A DNA stretch of 64,000 bases from Lentibacillus salicampi (GCF_004565465.1 NZ_SRHY01000009.1:1-64000), one strand, 5' to 3'; counted from the first letter of the stretch, positions 46,397-56,112 are shown. A program made the numbers and translations. Notes: a model not told the origin generated them from the letters alone.

Positions 46397-47305
46397 TCAC
46401 ATAGCATCCGAGACCCCAAGCATAATAATCCCAGTCATCACAATACCAATCATGATGTAGTGTCTCGTGGATAGCACTTCCTTCAAAAAAATCCATGACA
46501 AAATGACCGAAAAAATGCCATGCGCTGCGATGAGTGGTGCTGCAATCATGGCATTTCCCGCCATGGCAAAAACATAGAAAAATTGCCCCGTCGTCTCCAA
46601 TATCGCGGCATAGCCTTTGTCCCGCTCTGTGAAAAAGTTGAAGCGCTCTTTCTTGATCAGTGTTATGTAGATAAAACAGACAACAGCACAGATGAAAAAG
46701 GTCAATTCATAAGCAATCAGCGCGGAACTTTCGCTGATCAATTTCAGCTCATCCAGATAAATGCCGTCAGCAAACGTCCCGAGCCCATCGATCAGGCTGT
46801 AAAGGATGGGAAATGTAATCGCCAGTACACCAATCTGATATTTCTTATCGAGCTCGCCGTTCGCATGTTTCAGTACTTCCATCTCATCCTGTTTTTCCAA
46901 AGTCGCCAGCCCAATCACCCCAGCTGTGACAACCACAACGCCAACGATTTCCAACATATGCAGTTCTCTTGGAAAAAACAGAAACAATAGGACCGCACTG
47001 ACGGCCCCGGACGAATTTTGCACCGGCGCAGCAATCGAAAGTTCAATATAGCGCAAGCCGATGTATCCGAATGTCATGGAGATAATATAAAGTGCCGAAA
47101 CGGGAAGATAGCGCACCATATCAAATGGATCGAACGCAATATCCTTAATGATCATGTACAAGACTGCATGAATACCCATGACAAGTCCCACCATGACAAC
47201 AATTTTCAAGTGACTGTGCTTGTCATCCGGATCAGACCCTTTTTTATAAAATAAGTTCGCACCGCCCCATGCCATTGCAGTCAAAAGGGAAAAAATAAAC
47301 CACAT
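46397..47305 (-). CDS. DMT-superfamily (EamA-like) transporter
   Basis: A small-molecule permease of 302 residues with about ten spans in two similar halves. It starts MWFIFSLLTAMAWGGANLFYKKG and ends in the typical second-half segment APLIAAHGIFSVILSWIFLKEVLSTRHY, then a last span. The substrate is unknown; family members export or import amino acids, sugars or metabolites. It lies directly upstream of the TPP-regulated gene on the same strand, but a promoter separates them, so a link to thiamin is not shown. Confidence 0.82.
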   Translation of the reverse strand: MWFIFSLLTAMAWGGANLFYKKGSDPDDKHSHLKIVVMVGLVMGIHAVLYMIIKDIAFDPFDMVRYLPVSALYIISMTFGYIGLRYIELSIAAPVQNSSGAVSAVLLFLFFPRELHMLEIVGVVVVTAGVIGLATLEKQDEMEVLKHANGELDKKYQIGVLAITFPILYSLIDGLGTFADGIYLDELKLISESSALIAYELTFFICAVVCFIYITLIKKERFNFFTERDKGYAAILETTGQFFYVFAMAGNAMIAAPLIAAHGIFSVILSWIFLKEVLSTRHYIMIGIVMTGIIMLGVSDAM

Positions 47306-47395
47306 ACGAAAGCCCCCATATCATTACGAAGTTTCAAGTACTTGTTTTACCTTATGCACGCACAAGTTGTTATTATATCATGGGGAGGTTTATCC

Positions 47396-47578
47396 GTGAA
47401 TTGCTTTATACCAATTGATTCAATTCATGGGAAGAGGCGGCCAAATGACTTTGCCACATTTTCTAAGCTAATATTACGAATTAACCACGTTCTTCGACAT
47501 CGTTTCACAATTTTATTTCCCGGGCAATATTTCAAGGAAATATGTCATAAAAACGAGTATTGGCACCTAAATTTTTAA
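47396..47578 (+). CDS. Possible small protein of 60 residues
   Basis: GTG 47396 follows GGGGAGG with 7-nt spacing and opens a 60-codon frame (starting with NCFIPIDSIHGKRRPNDF). I do not recognise it, composition is not clearly coding, and it could be a chance frame or a relic. The rest of 47306-47775 shows no gene or clear repeat. Confidence 0.25.
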   Translation: MNCFIPIDSIHGKRRPNDFATFSKLILRINHVLRHRFTILFPGQYFKEICHKNEYWHLNF

Positions 47579-47775
47579 ACTTCGCAACATTTCTCATGTA
47601 CCTCTTTTTGATGCATGATCCCCTTACAACCCATTAGCGCTTTTCAATAGGCTGATCGTATCACCACTGTTTAAACCTTCATACCATTTTCATGATCCAC
47701 GGTGCTTTTATTATAATATGTGATCGTTGGCATATCACTTGGATCCTCCATGTCAATTCAACTAATGACGTACCA

Positions 47776-49182
47776 TCAACCGCTTTTGGCATCCCGTTTC
47801 TCCTTCTTTAAAAAGAGAGACAGAATCAACCCCGTCACCGCAAACAAAAACGCGACGAAAAAGGCCGTTTTCACACCGGTCAGGTAAACAGCAGGCTCAA
47901 TGGTTCCCGACCCAGCCTGAGCGCTGCTGATAAAGGAGATAATAAACGTAAGTCCAAGCGACCCTCCAAATTGACGGGCCGTATTGATGACCGCCGTCCC
48001 ATGGGGAATCAATTTATCAGAGAGCGCATTGATACCGGCCGTCATGATCGGCATATTAATCAATGCCACACCAGCCATGGCAAGCATAAACAAGAACATC
48101 GTAATCGCGAATGGTGTATTCAATTCAAGTATGACATGAAAACCAAGTGTACTTACGACAAGCAACATAAATCCAATAATGGCAATGATTTTACCACCAT
48201 ATTGATCGAACAGTCTCCCCGCAAAGAGGGACATCACGGCGAGCGTCAAGGCCCCTGGCATCACAATTAAGCCACCATAAAATGCGGAAAACTGCTGCGC
48301 GTTCTGCACATACATCGGTAATATCGTTTCAGTAGATATAAGTAAACTGAACGACAGGATGGAAATAACAGCCACAAGGGCAAAAATCGGTACCTTAAGC
48401 ACACGAATTTCCAAAATAGGTGCCGTGAGCCGCAACTGCCGAACTGCAAATAAAACAAGTGCCAGGACACCGACAAAGAGACTCACGATCGCAGCTGTGT
48501 CACCTACACCACCCTCCTGAACTTTGTTAAAGCCATAAAGCATGCCGCCAAAACCAACCGTTGACAGCAAAATGGAGAAAACATCAATAGCTGTTTGACG
48601 CAGCTCGGTAACATTGCGCATATACAAATAAACCAGAAGCAAAATCAACGCGGCAATCGGTAGGGTTAACAGGAACAAAGCGCGCCAATCGAAATAGTTT
48701 ACCAGTACGCCGGATATCGGTGGCCCAACCGCAGGCGCAACGTTAATCACAAGGCCGGCCAGCCCCATCGCATACCCTCTTTTTTCCTTGGGATACAGAA
48801 GAAATAAGATCGTTTGCATTAACGGAATCATAATGCCGGAACCCATCCCCTGAATAATGCGTCCCGCCAGCAGGACAGGAAAAGAAGGCGCAACCAAGCC
48901 GATTAAAGTGCCCGTCAAAAACAGGAACATGGCACTCATCATTAATGTCCGTGTTTTAAACGTATCGATAAAATAAGCCGTGATCGGAATAAGCACGGCA
49001 ATCGTAATCATATAGCCGGTTGTCAGCCATTGCACTTCCGTTGAGTTAATCGCAAACTCATCCATGATTTTAGGAAAAGCTGTAATGAGCAGAAATTGCG
49101 TCAGTACAGATAAAAAAGATGCCGATAATGTAATCGCCACAAGTAAACGTCTATGAAAACGGGATAAATCCGTCGAAGTCAT
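47776..49182 (-). CDS. DHA2-family MFS multidrug efflux transporter (EmrB/QacA-like)
   Basis: A proton-driven drug exporter of 468 residues with about 14 spans. Motif A-like VLIPITAYFIDTFKTRTLMM and the family motif GRIIQGMGSGIMIPLMQTILFLLYP lead into motif C, GLVINVAPAVGPPISGVLVNYFDWRALFLLTLP. AGGAGG precedes ATG 49182. No regulator gene is adjacent and the substrate cannot be predicted. Confidence 0.9.
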   Translation of the reverse strand: MTSTDLSRFHRRLLVAITLSASFLSVLTQFLLITAFPKIMDEFAINSTEVQWLTTGYMITIAVLIPITAYFIDTFKTRTLMMSAMFLFLTGTLIGLVAPSFPVLLAGRIIQGMGSGIMIPLMQTILFLLYPKEKRGYAMGLAGLVINVAPAVGPPISGVLVNYFDWRALFLLTLPIAALILLLVYLYMRNVTELRQTAIDVFSILLSTVGFGGMLYGFNKVQEGGVGDTAAIVSLFVGVLALVLFAVRQLRLTAPILEIRVLKVPIFALVAVISILSFSLLISTETILPMYVQNAQQFSAFYGGLIVMPGALTLAVMSLFAGRLFDQYGGKIIAIIGFMLLVVSTLGFHVILELNTPFAITMFLFMLAMAGVALINMPIMTAGINALSDKLIPHGTAVINTARQFGGSLGLTFIISFISSAQAGSGTIEPAVYLTGVKTAFFVAFLFAVTGLILSLFLKKEKRDAKSG

Positions 49183-49348
49183 CTCGTCTGCCTCCTCTGC
49201 ATGCTAACCTCCACTATTCATCTCTATACTATAATACATGTCACAGGATGTTTCAGCAAAGCATCAGTTGATCATGACCCGCCTGTTGTGATCTTTCATC
49301 AAAAGGCGGGATTTCTGATCTTATAACTCATCTATCAGCTCATGTCCA

Positions 49349-50827
49349 TCAGTGCAACCCGCGCATATACGAACTGATCTTAGGGGACAAGAACAATAGA
49401 ATAAGCGCAATTACAACACTGATCATCCCAATAATTCCAAAGTATGCTATTTCAGTATCCGCTCCATACAATGGCGTGATTTGAGCGTTGATGCCCTGTC
49501 CGGCTGCATTCGCGAGCCCCCAGACACTCATGGTCTGCGCCGCAAACGCCTTGGGTGCTAATTTCGTTGTGGCAGAGAGACCAACAGGCGATAGACACAA
49601 TTCTCCCATCGTCACCAGGAAGAAGAAACCAACAAGCCACAACGGACTGGCCAATGCATCTGTTCCATGGAGAAGTCCCGGCAGCGTCATCAGTAAAAAG
49701 GACATACCTGCTAAAAATATGCCAATTGTAAATTTATGCGGCGTTGATGGCTGCCTGCTGCCTAATTTCGTCCAGAGAGTAGCAAACACCGGCGCAAATA
49801 AAATAATAAACAAAGGGTTAACGGATTGAAACCATGCTGGATCAATGTTAAAATCTAAAAATTCCAATTGTGTTCGCTGATCGGCGAATCGGGCCATAAT
49901 CACCGCCCCTTGCTCCTGTATCGTCCAAAACATCATTGCACCAACAAATAACGGAATATAAGCGTAGATACGTGAGCGTTCCACATCTGTTGTCTTTTTG
50001 CTTGTAATCATCATAATAAAATAACTGGCTGGAATCGCAACCCCTAAAACACTGATAAAATTAATGAACATCTGAACAGTCAGGTTATCTGTGAGAAACG
50101 CAATTAAAACGAGAAATAGAAAAGCAACAGTCCCCAGCATAATGCGTTTCGACATCGTTTTACGTTCGCCGGACTCAAGCGGGTTCTTAACCTCTTTTCC
50201 TATGTCACCGATATTCCTGCGAGCCGTCAGTATATAAACGATCAGACCGATTGCCATACCGATTGCCGCTAAACTGAAACCTAAGTGAAAATTGACATTA
50301 CGTCCGACAGGCCCGACAATCAGTGGCGAAACAAAGGCACCAATGTTGACAGCCATATAGAAAAGACTGAAAGCTGCATCACGCTTCTCACTTGTCGGGC
50401 TGTATAAGTCACCAACAATATTGGAAATGTTGGGTTTCATTAAGCCGGACCCTAAAATGATAAACAACATGCCAATAAATAAAGGACCTACGCCACCGGG
50501 AAGCGATAATGTAAGATGGCCAAGCATAATCGTGATCGCACCCCAGAACAGCGTGTTCCGATTGCCAAAAACCCTGTCAGCAACCCAACCGCCGATAATG
50601 CCTGATAGAAATACAAGCGATCCGTAGACTGACATGATTGAAGAAGCTAAATCCTTGGATAAACCAAGTCCACCTTGTGATACTTCATAGTACATATAAT
50701 AAATGACAAGCGCTTTCATACCATAATATGAAAACCGCTCCCATAGTTCCATGTTGAATAACGTGAACATCGCAGGGGGGTGCCCAAAAAACCCTTTTCG
50801 TTTCGTCTTTTGCTGATTTGAGGACAA
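49349..50827 (-). CDS. POT/PTR-family proton-coupled di/tripeptide transporter (DtpT-like)
   Basis: Imports small peptides, 492 residues and about 14 spans. The PTR signature is intact: FFGHPPAMFTLFNMELWERFSYYGMKALVIYY, with the ExxERFxYY proton-coupling motif, then FYMAVNIGAFVSPLIVG. AAGGGAG with 8-nt spacing selects TTG 50827, so the 27 upstream residues of the longest frame are not translated. A GC-rich inverted repeat (CCCGCCT/AGGCGGG, 49278-49310) follows the gene but lacks a good T tract. Confidence 0.93.
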   Translation of the reverse strand: MSSNQQKTKRKGFFGHPPAMFTLFNMELWERFSYYGMKALVIYYMYYEVSQGGLGLSKDLASSIMSVYGSLVFLSGIIGGWVADRVFGNRNTLFWGAITIMLGHLTLSLPGGVGPLFIGMLFIILGSGLMKPNISNIVGDLYSPTSEKRDAAFSLFYMAVNIGAFVSPLIVGPVGRNVNFHLGFSLAAIGMAIGLIVYILTARRNIGDIGKEVKNPLESGERKTMSKRIMLGTVAFLFLVLIAFLTDNLTVQMFINFISVLGVAIPASYFIMMITSKKTTDVERSRIYAYIPLFVGAMMFWTIQEQGAVIMARFADQRTQLEFLDFNIDPAWFQSVNPLFIILFAPVFATLWTKLGSRQPSTPHKFTIGIFLAGMSFLLMTLPGLLHGTDALASPLWLVGFFFLVTMGELCLSPVGLSATTKLAPKAFAAQTMSVWGLANAAGQGINAQITPLYGADTEIAYFGIIGMISVVIALILLFLSPKISSYMRGLH

Positions 50828-51135
50828 TGATAAAACTCCCTTAAATATTTTTAAAATTAGTATAAATACCGTTAAATATTTTACCTTGTATAGAATACCA
50901 TCTATCACTCGAATACCGTCAAGAAGTTTTGTTCAAATGTAAAAAATAGAATTTATTATTAATTTTAATTGGATTCTGATAGGCAAAAACTGTAAGCCTG
51001 TCACCTCCACCGCCCTGAAAAATTGAAGGATTGCAAGTTAATGCGGTGTCAGGCCCGTCCCGCCACTCCCCATGTTTCATTTCACATTCGGGGTGAAATA
51101 CTGTATACAAAGATAAACCTGAAAGGATGAGATAA

Positions 51136-51486
51136 ATGCTGGAGATAAAAGGTGAAAACAAGGGTGAGATTTTGGAAGTGACGACTGAGGGAACAGCGAC
51201 ACAGGATGACTTACAAAAATTTGAAAAGGCCTTAAAGGCTAAAAAACTTCAAGAAGAACCTATTAACATCCTGTTTATTTTCAAGGATATTGATGGTAAC
51301 ACGCCAAAAGCACTTTTGGAAGGCTGGAAAATCGCAACCCATCTGAAAAGCATCAAGAAAAGTGCTATTGTCGCAGATGAATCGTTTGTAGGCCTGAACG
51401 ACAAAATAGAGAAACTTATACCGGGTGTGGAAATAAACCAGTATCCGTTGGAAGAACTGGAAGCAGCGAGAGAATGGCTTTCGTGA
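51136..51486 (+). CDS. STAS/SpoIIAA-like domain protein
   Basis: A small soluble protein of 116 residues, probably a stand-alone SpoIIAA-like (STAS/SEC14-type) domain. Alternating strands and helices are evident: EILEVTTEGTATQDDLQKFEKALKA, INILFIFKDIDG, TPKALLEGWK, KKSAIVADESFVGLNDKIEKL and a final EELEAAREWL helix. Such proteins are widespread in salt-tolerant bacteria with no settled function. GAAAGGATGAG precedes ATG 51136. Confidence 0.75.
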   Translation: MLEIKGENKGEILEVTTEGTATQDDLQKFEKALKAKKLQEEPINILFIFKDIDGNTPKALLEGWKIATHLKSIKKSAIVADESFVGLNDKIEKLIPGVEINQYPLEELEAAREWLS

Positions 51487-51488
51487 AG

Positions 51489-51780
51489 AAGGCAAAAGCG
51501 GAAACGCCCGTTTAGCGACGTACAAACTGCGCCTGTGCATCACAGGTGGGTCGGCGTTGCTGCGCATCGCGGTGGGGTTAGCCGATCCTCCCCACTAGCC
51601 CCAATGAGATAAAGGAAACATGCCCCTGCATCAGGGGTATGCCGACGTTGGCCGGCAAGGCCGTTCTTAGTCGGCCTTCCTTTATCAAGCGAACCGATGT
51701 GGACTTATCATAGCGGAGGAGTGTGAAGTTTGCCGGGCGCTGGAGCTGGACGTGACTGACAAGGCTGCCAGTTATCCACG
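51489..51780. repeat. Multi-hairpin non-coding element
   Basis: The stretch opens with AAAAGCGGAAACGCCCG and is dense in inverted segments, such as GATAAAGGAA (51608) with TTCCTTTATC (51677), CCCCTGCATCAGGGG, and GGTCGGC with GCCGATC. No ORF is convincing. It resembles the interspersed AAAGCGGAAGCGCC-type sequences I associate with Bacillaceae intergenic regions; a genome search would settle this. Confidence 0.45.
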
Positions 51781-51811
51781 GCGCTTTCAAACTATAATTT
51801 CCTAGACCATG

Positions 51812-51852
51812 AAAAAAGACTACCCCGTTTACATGAAGTGGGTAGTCTTTTT
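51812..51852. terminator. Bidirectional terminator
   Basis: Arms AAAAAGACTACCC and GGGTAGTCTTTTT are perfect over 13 bases, giving T runs on both strands. It ends the OpuAC-like gene and would also stop plus-strand transcripts. Confidence 0.85.
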
Positions 51853-51858
51853 GAAAAC

Positions 51859-52755
51859 TTATTTCGTTGGTAAATCCTCGATGCTGTCGATATCCATATA
51901 TTCTGGTACAACTAACCCTTGCTGAGCCCCCTCTAAATTCGGACCCAAATCGACAATCTCGTCTTTATATTCTTCATAATAGGAAGCTGCACCCACAGGG
52001 AGCCAGGCAATTAGCATACCATCAACATCACCACTGGAAAGGGCCTCAAATGCGATCCCCATATCAACCATCGTCAACTTGACATTGTAACCCAATTCCT
52101 CAAGAACAAGGGCAACGACATTCGTTGATGCGGTTTCGGTATCCCAATTAACATAAGCCAGCTCAATCGTCTCACCTTCAACCGGTTCAATACTTTCCAT
52201 CCAAGCGTCAACTCTATCCCGATTGTTTTCAATCCATTCCGCAGCTGCTTCGCGTGGTTCCACATCGTCTGCTCTAAATTTCCCCATAACCTCATTCATG
52301 TCAGCTACTTCCCAGTGAAAATTATCCAACAACTGGTAAGCAGGCCCCTTTTCATCTTCCAGGCCTTTTCTGACCATCGTATGTATATTTTCAGAGGCTC
52401 CCATAGTTTCTTTTGGATCCTCCAAAAACTTCAAATCATAATCTTTAAATGCCCAGTGCGGCTGCCAAAGGGTAACGACAATCGGTTCTTCATTTTCAAT
52501 AGCACGTTTTAATTCCGATAACATGCCTGCTTCTGAACTTGTCGTCAGTTCCAAATCCAAGTTGTAGCCGTCAACTGTTTTCTGGGCGATGTCCATGGTT
52601 CCTGACCCCGGCTCAATTCCAACAATTTCCTCAATATCCGCTGCATCATTGCTTTCTTCCGCGCTGTCTACGCTGGATTTTTCCTGACAACCCACCAACA
52701 TGACGACAATACTAATACTTATAAGTGTAACCCATTTTTTTGATAATGCTAGCAT
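51859..52755 (-). CDS. Glycine betaine-type ABC substrate-binding lipoprotein (OpuAC-like), orphan
   Basis: Surface receptor for a quaternary ammonium solute, 298 residues. The lipobox is LVGC (C23). The mature fold keeps the landmarks of B. subtilis OpuAC: IVGIEPGSGTMD, VVTLWQPHWAFKDYDLKFL, LAYVNWDTETASTNVVALVL and MLIAWLPVGAASYY. The three tryptophans that form the aromatic cage for the trimethylammonium group (in LWQPHW, NWDTE and AWLP) are present. No OpuAA/OpuAB genes are beside it and terminators flank it, so it must use a distant permease. The start is ambiguous: TTG 52770 abuts AGAAAGG, and ATG 52755 is preferred. Confidence 0.85.
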   Translation of the reverse strand: MLALSKKWVTLISISIVVMLVGCQEKSSVDSAEESNDAADIEEIVGIEPGSGTMDIAQKTVDGYNLDLELTTSSEAGMLSELKRAIENEEPIVVTLWQPHWAFKDYDLKFLEDPKETMGASENIHTMVRKGLEDEKGPAYQLLDNFHWEVADMNEVMGKFRADDVEPREAAAEWIENNRDRVDAWMESIEPVEGETIELAYVNWDTETASTNVVALVLEELGYNVKLTMVDMGIAFEALSSGDVDGMLIAWLPVGAASYYEEYKDEIVDLGPNLEGAQQGLVVPEYMDIDSIEDLPTK

Positions 52756-52839
52756 ACTGTTTACTATCAACCTTTCTGGATTAAGATTTTCATTAATTTC
52801 TTGGTATTGAACTTTGTCAAATCGTGCGTTTAATCATTA

Positions 52840-52887
52840 GAAAAACTCGGCATTCGCCTCGTCTTATAGCGAGTGCCGAAGTTTTTC
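52840..52887. terminator. Strong hairpin terminator after the Rieske operon
   Basis: AAAAACTCGGCATTCGC pairs with GCGAGTGCCGAAGTTTTT over about 17 bases with two small irregularities, T runs on both sides. Confidence 0.85.
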
Positions 52888-52954
52888 TTATAAGGTCAAC
52901 CATAATTTATACTTTCTGACGTTGAAATAGATAACCATAAAATTTTCAATTATC

Positions 52955-54196
52955 CTATGTGTTGTTCATAACGGATTTCTGCGGCACTTTTTTCAATGCG
53001 ATCGTTTCATCTGCCAAGGCCTCTGGATCGATAACTTTTTGCTGTTTAATCATCCGTCTTACGGGTAAGGCATTTTTCGGCTGGTTCGCAATAAATGCTG
53101 CTTGGACGCGATTCTGGTCATCCAGGTAAAAATTTGTAAATGCATGTGATTCCAGCGATCCCCGCAGGACGGTTTTGGACCATTGCTTGGCATGCCCGAA
53201 ATATTGGAAGCGGCTGCCATGCTGGTCTGACCAAAAATACGGTGTATACGTATAGGGAGTTGAGCGAGGTTGCAGCATGTTTTGGGCAACTGTCCTGGCA
53301 TGGTTGACGGCATGATCCCAATGTTCCACACGGATGGGCGTGCCGCGATACGGCCATAACGTACAATCCCCTGCAGCATAAATGTCCGGAATCGATGTCT
53401 CACCAAATTCATTCACAGCATAGCCGCCTTCTGCCTCTAACTGCGGATGCGACACCACCGTGTTTGGTGTGGCACCGACACCTATCATAACCGCTTGACA
53501 TGGAAGACGCCGCCCTTCAGCTGTTATGGCTTCCTCAACGGTTGACTCCCCGTTGAACTGCACAACTGAATCATTGAGAATTACATTGACACCATGACGA
53601 TCGTGTAAATTTAATAAAGAAGCAGATATGTCTCGGCCAACGACTGCTTCCATGGGGTACGAAGACCGCTCCACAATCGTCACGTCGATGCCCAGTTTCC
53701 TCAATGACGAAGCTAGTTCAGCACCAATAAAACCAGCTCCAATAATCACAACCTCGTTCACATGCTGCATATGTTGTTTCATAGCGACGGCATCTGCCAT
53801 TCGCCGTAAGTAAAAAATGCCTTGAAGGTCATCGCCCGCAATCGACAAGGTGCGCAATTTGGATCCTGTTGCGAGCAGAAGTTTCTCCCAGTCATAAGAA
53901 GAACCATCTTTGGCCGTGATGGTTTTCCGAACGGGATCGATGTCGTTCACCTCGACACCCAGCTTCAATTCTATGTCTAACTTTCCATAAATCTCAGGGT
54001 CGCGTAATAACATGCTTGCTTCATCCGTATCGTCGGTTAGCCACTCTTTTGACAAGGGCGGACGATCGTAAGGCATTTGCCTGTCGCGGTCCATCAGCAC
54101 AACCCGGCCTTGATAGCCTTCCGCTCGCAGGCTCTCGGCGGCATGCACCCCTGCAATGCCCGCTCCGGCAATCACCATTGTGTTTTCTGCAGCCAC
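52955..54196 (-). CDS. FAD-dependent NAD(P)H:ferredoxin reductase (Rieske-system type)
   Basis: Passes electrons from NAD(P)H through FAD to a Rieske ferredoxin. The 413 residues show the FAD motif VIAGAGIAGVHAAESLR, PYDRPPLSKEWL typical of oxygenase-coupled reductases, a second dinucleotide motif VVIIGAGFIGAELASSL, and the FAD-contact DIYAAGDCTLWP, followed by the reductase C-terminal domain. The start is GTG 54196, 4 bases after the Rieske ferredoxin stop, a tight pair that signals partnership. No oxygenase gene is present in the operon. Confidence 0.9.
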   Translation of the reverse strand: MAAENTMVIAGAGIAGVHAAESLRAEGYQGRVVLMDRDRQMPYDRPPLSKEWLTDDTDEASMLLRDPEIYGKLDIELKLGVEVNDIDPVRKTITAKDGSSYDWEKLLLATGSKLRTLSIAGDDLQGIFYLRRMADAVAMKQHMQHVNEVVIIGAGFIGAELASSLRKLGIDVTIVERSSYPMEAVVGRDISASLLNLHDRHGVNVILNDSVVQFNGESTVEEAITAEGRRLPCQAVMIGVGATPNTVVSHPQLEAEGGYAVNEFGETSIPDIYAAGDCTLWPYRGTPIRVEHWDHAVNHARTVAQNMLQPRSTPYTYTPYFWSDQHGSRFQYFGHAKQWSKTVLRGSLESHAFTNFYLDDQNRVQAAFIANQPKNALPVRRMIKQQKVIDPEALADETIALKKVPQKSVMNNT

Positions 54197-54200
54197 CCTA

Positions 54201-54551
54201 TCATCCCCTTTCCTTGCTCACCCAAACGGATCCGTCAGCTTCGATTGCTTTGTAGACTTGGAGCGGGGCTTCCGCCGGTCCTTCCAGCACCGAACCATCA
54301 CGGATATCAAAGCAGGCAAAATGCAGCGGGCACGTCAGGCACGTGCCATCCAATTCCCCGTCAACCAACTCAGCATGCGCGTGCGAACATATTCCCTGCA
54401 CGGCATACACGTTTGCTTCGCCCCGGCCGACAACAATCGTCTCCGTTCCTATTTCACACTCAAAAAGATCATCTTCTTCAAGTTCAGAGCTTGAACACAC
54501 ATACATATAAGCGTCATTCAACACGGGATCTATCCCCTCTGATTGTGGCAT
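54201..54551 (-). CDS. Rieske-type [2Fe-2S] ferredoxin
   Basis: Small soluble electron carrier, 116 residues. The cluster ligands are C55 and H57 (CSHAHAEL) and C74 and H77 (CPLHFACFD), with the expected spacing. It lacks a catalytic oxygenase domain. It lies directly before the ferredoxin reductase gene and 67 bases after the GbsA-like gene, all on one strand. A cupin-free single-domain Rieske protein of this length is typical of the ferredoxin component of aromatic or alkylamine oxygenase systems. Confidence 0.9.
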   Translation of the reverse strand: MPQSEGIDPVLNDAYMYVCSSSELEEDDLFECEIGTETIVVGRGEANVYAVQGICSHAHAELVDGELDGTCLTCPLHFACFDIRDGSVLEGPAEAPLQVYKAIEADGSVWVSKERG

Positions 54552-54618
54552 GGCTATCCCCCTCGCAATTGATTTTTCATTTCACTTGTCTCTGTTTGCA
54601 ACGCAGCAACTTTCTACA

Positions 54619-56082
54619 CTAAAACCAGTTGACCGGTTCAGGCTTCAGGTTTTGAAAAATATGCTTCGTTTCCTGATATTCTTCCAGTCCCGTTTTGCCA
54701 AGCTCACGACCGATTCCGGACTGTTTATAGCCGCCCCAAGGTGCGTGTGGGAAGTATAGGTTCACGTCGTTGATCCAGACAGTGCCCATCCGCATTTTTC
54801 GGACACAGCGCTCAGCCTTGGCAATATCATTGGTAAAAACACCGCCCGAAAGACCGTAAATGGAATCATTAGCAAGTCGGACAGCTTCTTCCTCACGCGC
54901 GAACGATTCCACCGTAATCACCGGGCCGAAACCTTCATCCTGCACAACACGCATGTCTGTCGTGCAATTGGTCAATACAGTCGGCAAATAGAAAAAGCCA
55001 TTTTGCAGCTCCGGATCATGAGGTTGATCACCACCGATAGCAACTGTTGCGCCTTCTTTTTTGCCGTTTTCAACATAATCGACCACTTTACTTAAATGTT
55101 CTTTGGAAATGAGCGGGCCCATTTGGGTTGATGCATCAAACCCACTGCCAAGCTTGATGTTTTTCACGCGATTGACGAGCGCATTGACAAAATCATCATG
55201 AATGCTCTCTTCAACCAGCAGACGGGTGCCCGCTGAACAAATTTGTCCGGCATGGAAAAATACAGCATTCATCGCCTGGTCGACAGCTGTTTCAAATTCA
55301 GCATCGGCAAAAACAATATTCGGATTCTTACCACCCAGTTCCAACGCCAAATTCTTTACATTGGAGCTGGCAGCCTGCATGATTTTTTTGCCGGTGTGGA
55401 TGCCGCCTGTAAAGGAAATCAGATCGACATCTTGATTCCCGGAAAGCTCTGCGCCAACGCTGTCACCGGAACCGAGCACAAGATTGACAACACCTGCCGG
55501 AACGCCGGCTTCTTCCATTAACTCAAAAGTTTTCACCGATGTAAGCGGCGTAATTTCACTCGGCTTCATCACGAGTGTATTCCCCGCCGCCAGGGCCGGT
55601 GCCAATTTCCATGATGCCTGCAAGAGTGGATAGTTCCACGGCGTAATCTGACCGCAGACGCCGACAGGTTCATGAACCACTCTGCTGGTGGAATGGGGGA
55701 TAGGCGACTCGATGATCTCCCCGCCATCCTTATCCGCCATTTCCGCAAAGTAGCGGAAAACCCCGGCGATATCATTCATGTCCCCAAGGCTTTCTTCGAC
55801 TGTTTTACCCGTGTCGAGTGACTCAAGCTCAGCTAATTCTTGCTGGTCCCGTTCGATCAGATTGGCAATCTGATGGACCATCTTACCACGTTCGGCAGCA
55901 GGGATTGCAGCCCATTCCTTGTAATCGAAAGCCTCCCGGGCGGCTGCAATCGCGCGTTTCGCATCCTGTTCATTTCCTTCAGCTGCCGTTGCAATGACTT
56001 CCTGATTGTAAGGGTTGATAATATCCCTTGTTTCGCCGGAACTGGCTTCCACCCATTCGCCATTGATCAACATCTTTTTCAT
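54619..56082 (-). CDS. Betaine-aldehyde-dehydrogenase-like ALDH (GbsA-like)
   Basis: 487 residues, with extensive resemblance to Bacillus GbsA, which oxidises betaine aldehyde to glycine betaine. Shared segments include ELAELESLDTGKT, GVCGQITPWNYPLLQASWK, ALELGGKNPNIVF (general base), FFHAGQICSAGTRLL (nucleophile Cys) and the C-terminal WGGYKQSGIGRELG with NWF at the very end. GAGGTG at 6-nt spacing selects ATG 56082. It sits between two Rieske proteins in an operon without the choline dehydrogenase GbsB or regulator GbsR, so the aldehyde may come from a different reaction. Betaine aldehyde or another amino-aldehyde is likely. Confidence 0.85.
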   Translation of the reverse strand: MKKMLINGEWVEASSGETRDIINPYNQEVIATAAEGNEQDAKRAIAAAREAFDYKEWAAIPAAERGKMVHQIANLIERDQQELAELESLDTGKTVEESLGDMNDIAGVFRYFAEMADKDGGEIIESPIPHSTSRVVHEPVGVCGQITPWNYPLLQASWKLAPALAAGNTLVMKPSEITPLTSVKTFELMEEAGVPAGVVNLVLGSGDSVGAELSGNQDVDLISFTGGIHTGKKIMQAASSNVKNLALELGGKNPNIVFADAEFETAVDQAMNAVFFHAGQICSAGTRLLVEESIHDDFVNALVNRVKNIKLGSGFDASTQMGPLISKEHLSKVVDYVENGKKEGATVAIGGDQPHDPELQNGFFYLPTVLTNCTTDMRVVQDEGFGPVITVESFAREEEAVRLANDSIYGLSGGVFTNDIAKAERCVRKMRMGTVWINDVNLYFPHAPWGGYKQSGIGRELGKTGLEEYQETKHIFQNLKPEPVNWF

Positions 56083-56112
56083 TGCGTTCACCTCATGCAT
56101 CCTCTGGCAGAT

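Noticed and set aside
49278-49310. Terminator after the POT transporter gene
   Set aside because: There is an inverted repeat (CCCGCCT/AGGCGGG), but no T run follows on the minus strand, so it is not listed as a terminator.
51232-51790. Minus-strand ORFs opposite and beyond the STAS-like gene
   Set aside because: One is antisense to the supported STAS-like gene and the other lies in the multi-hairpin repeat. They have no ribosome sites or family features.
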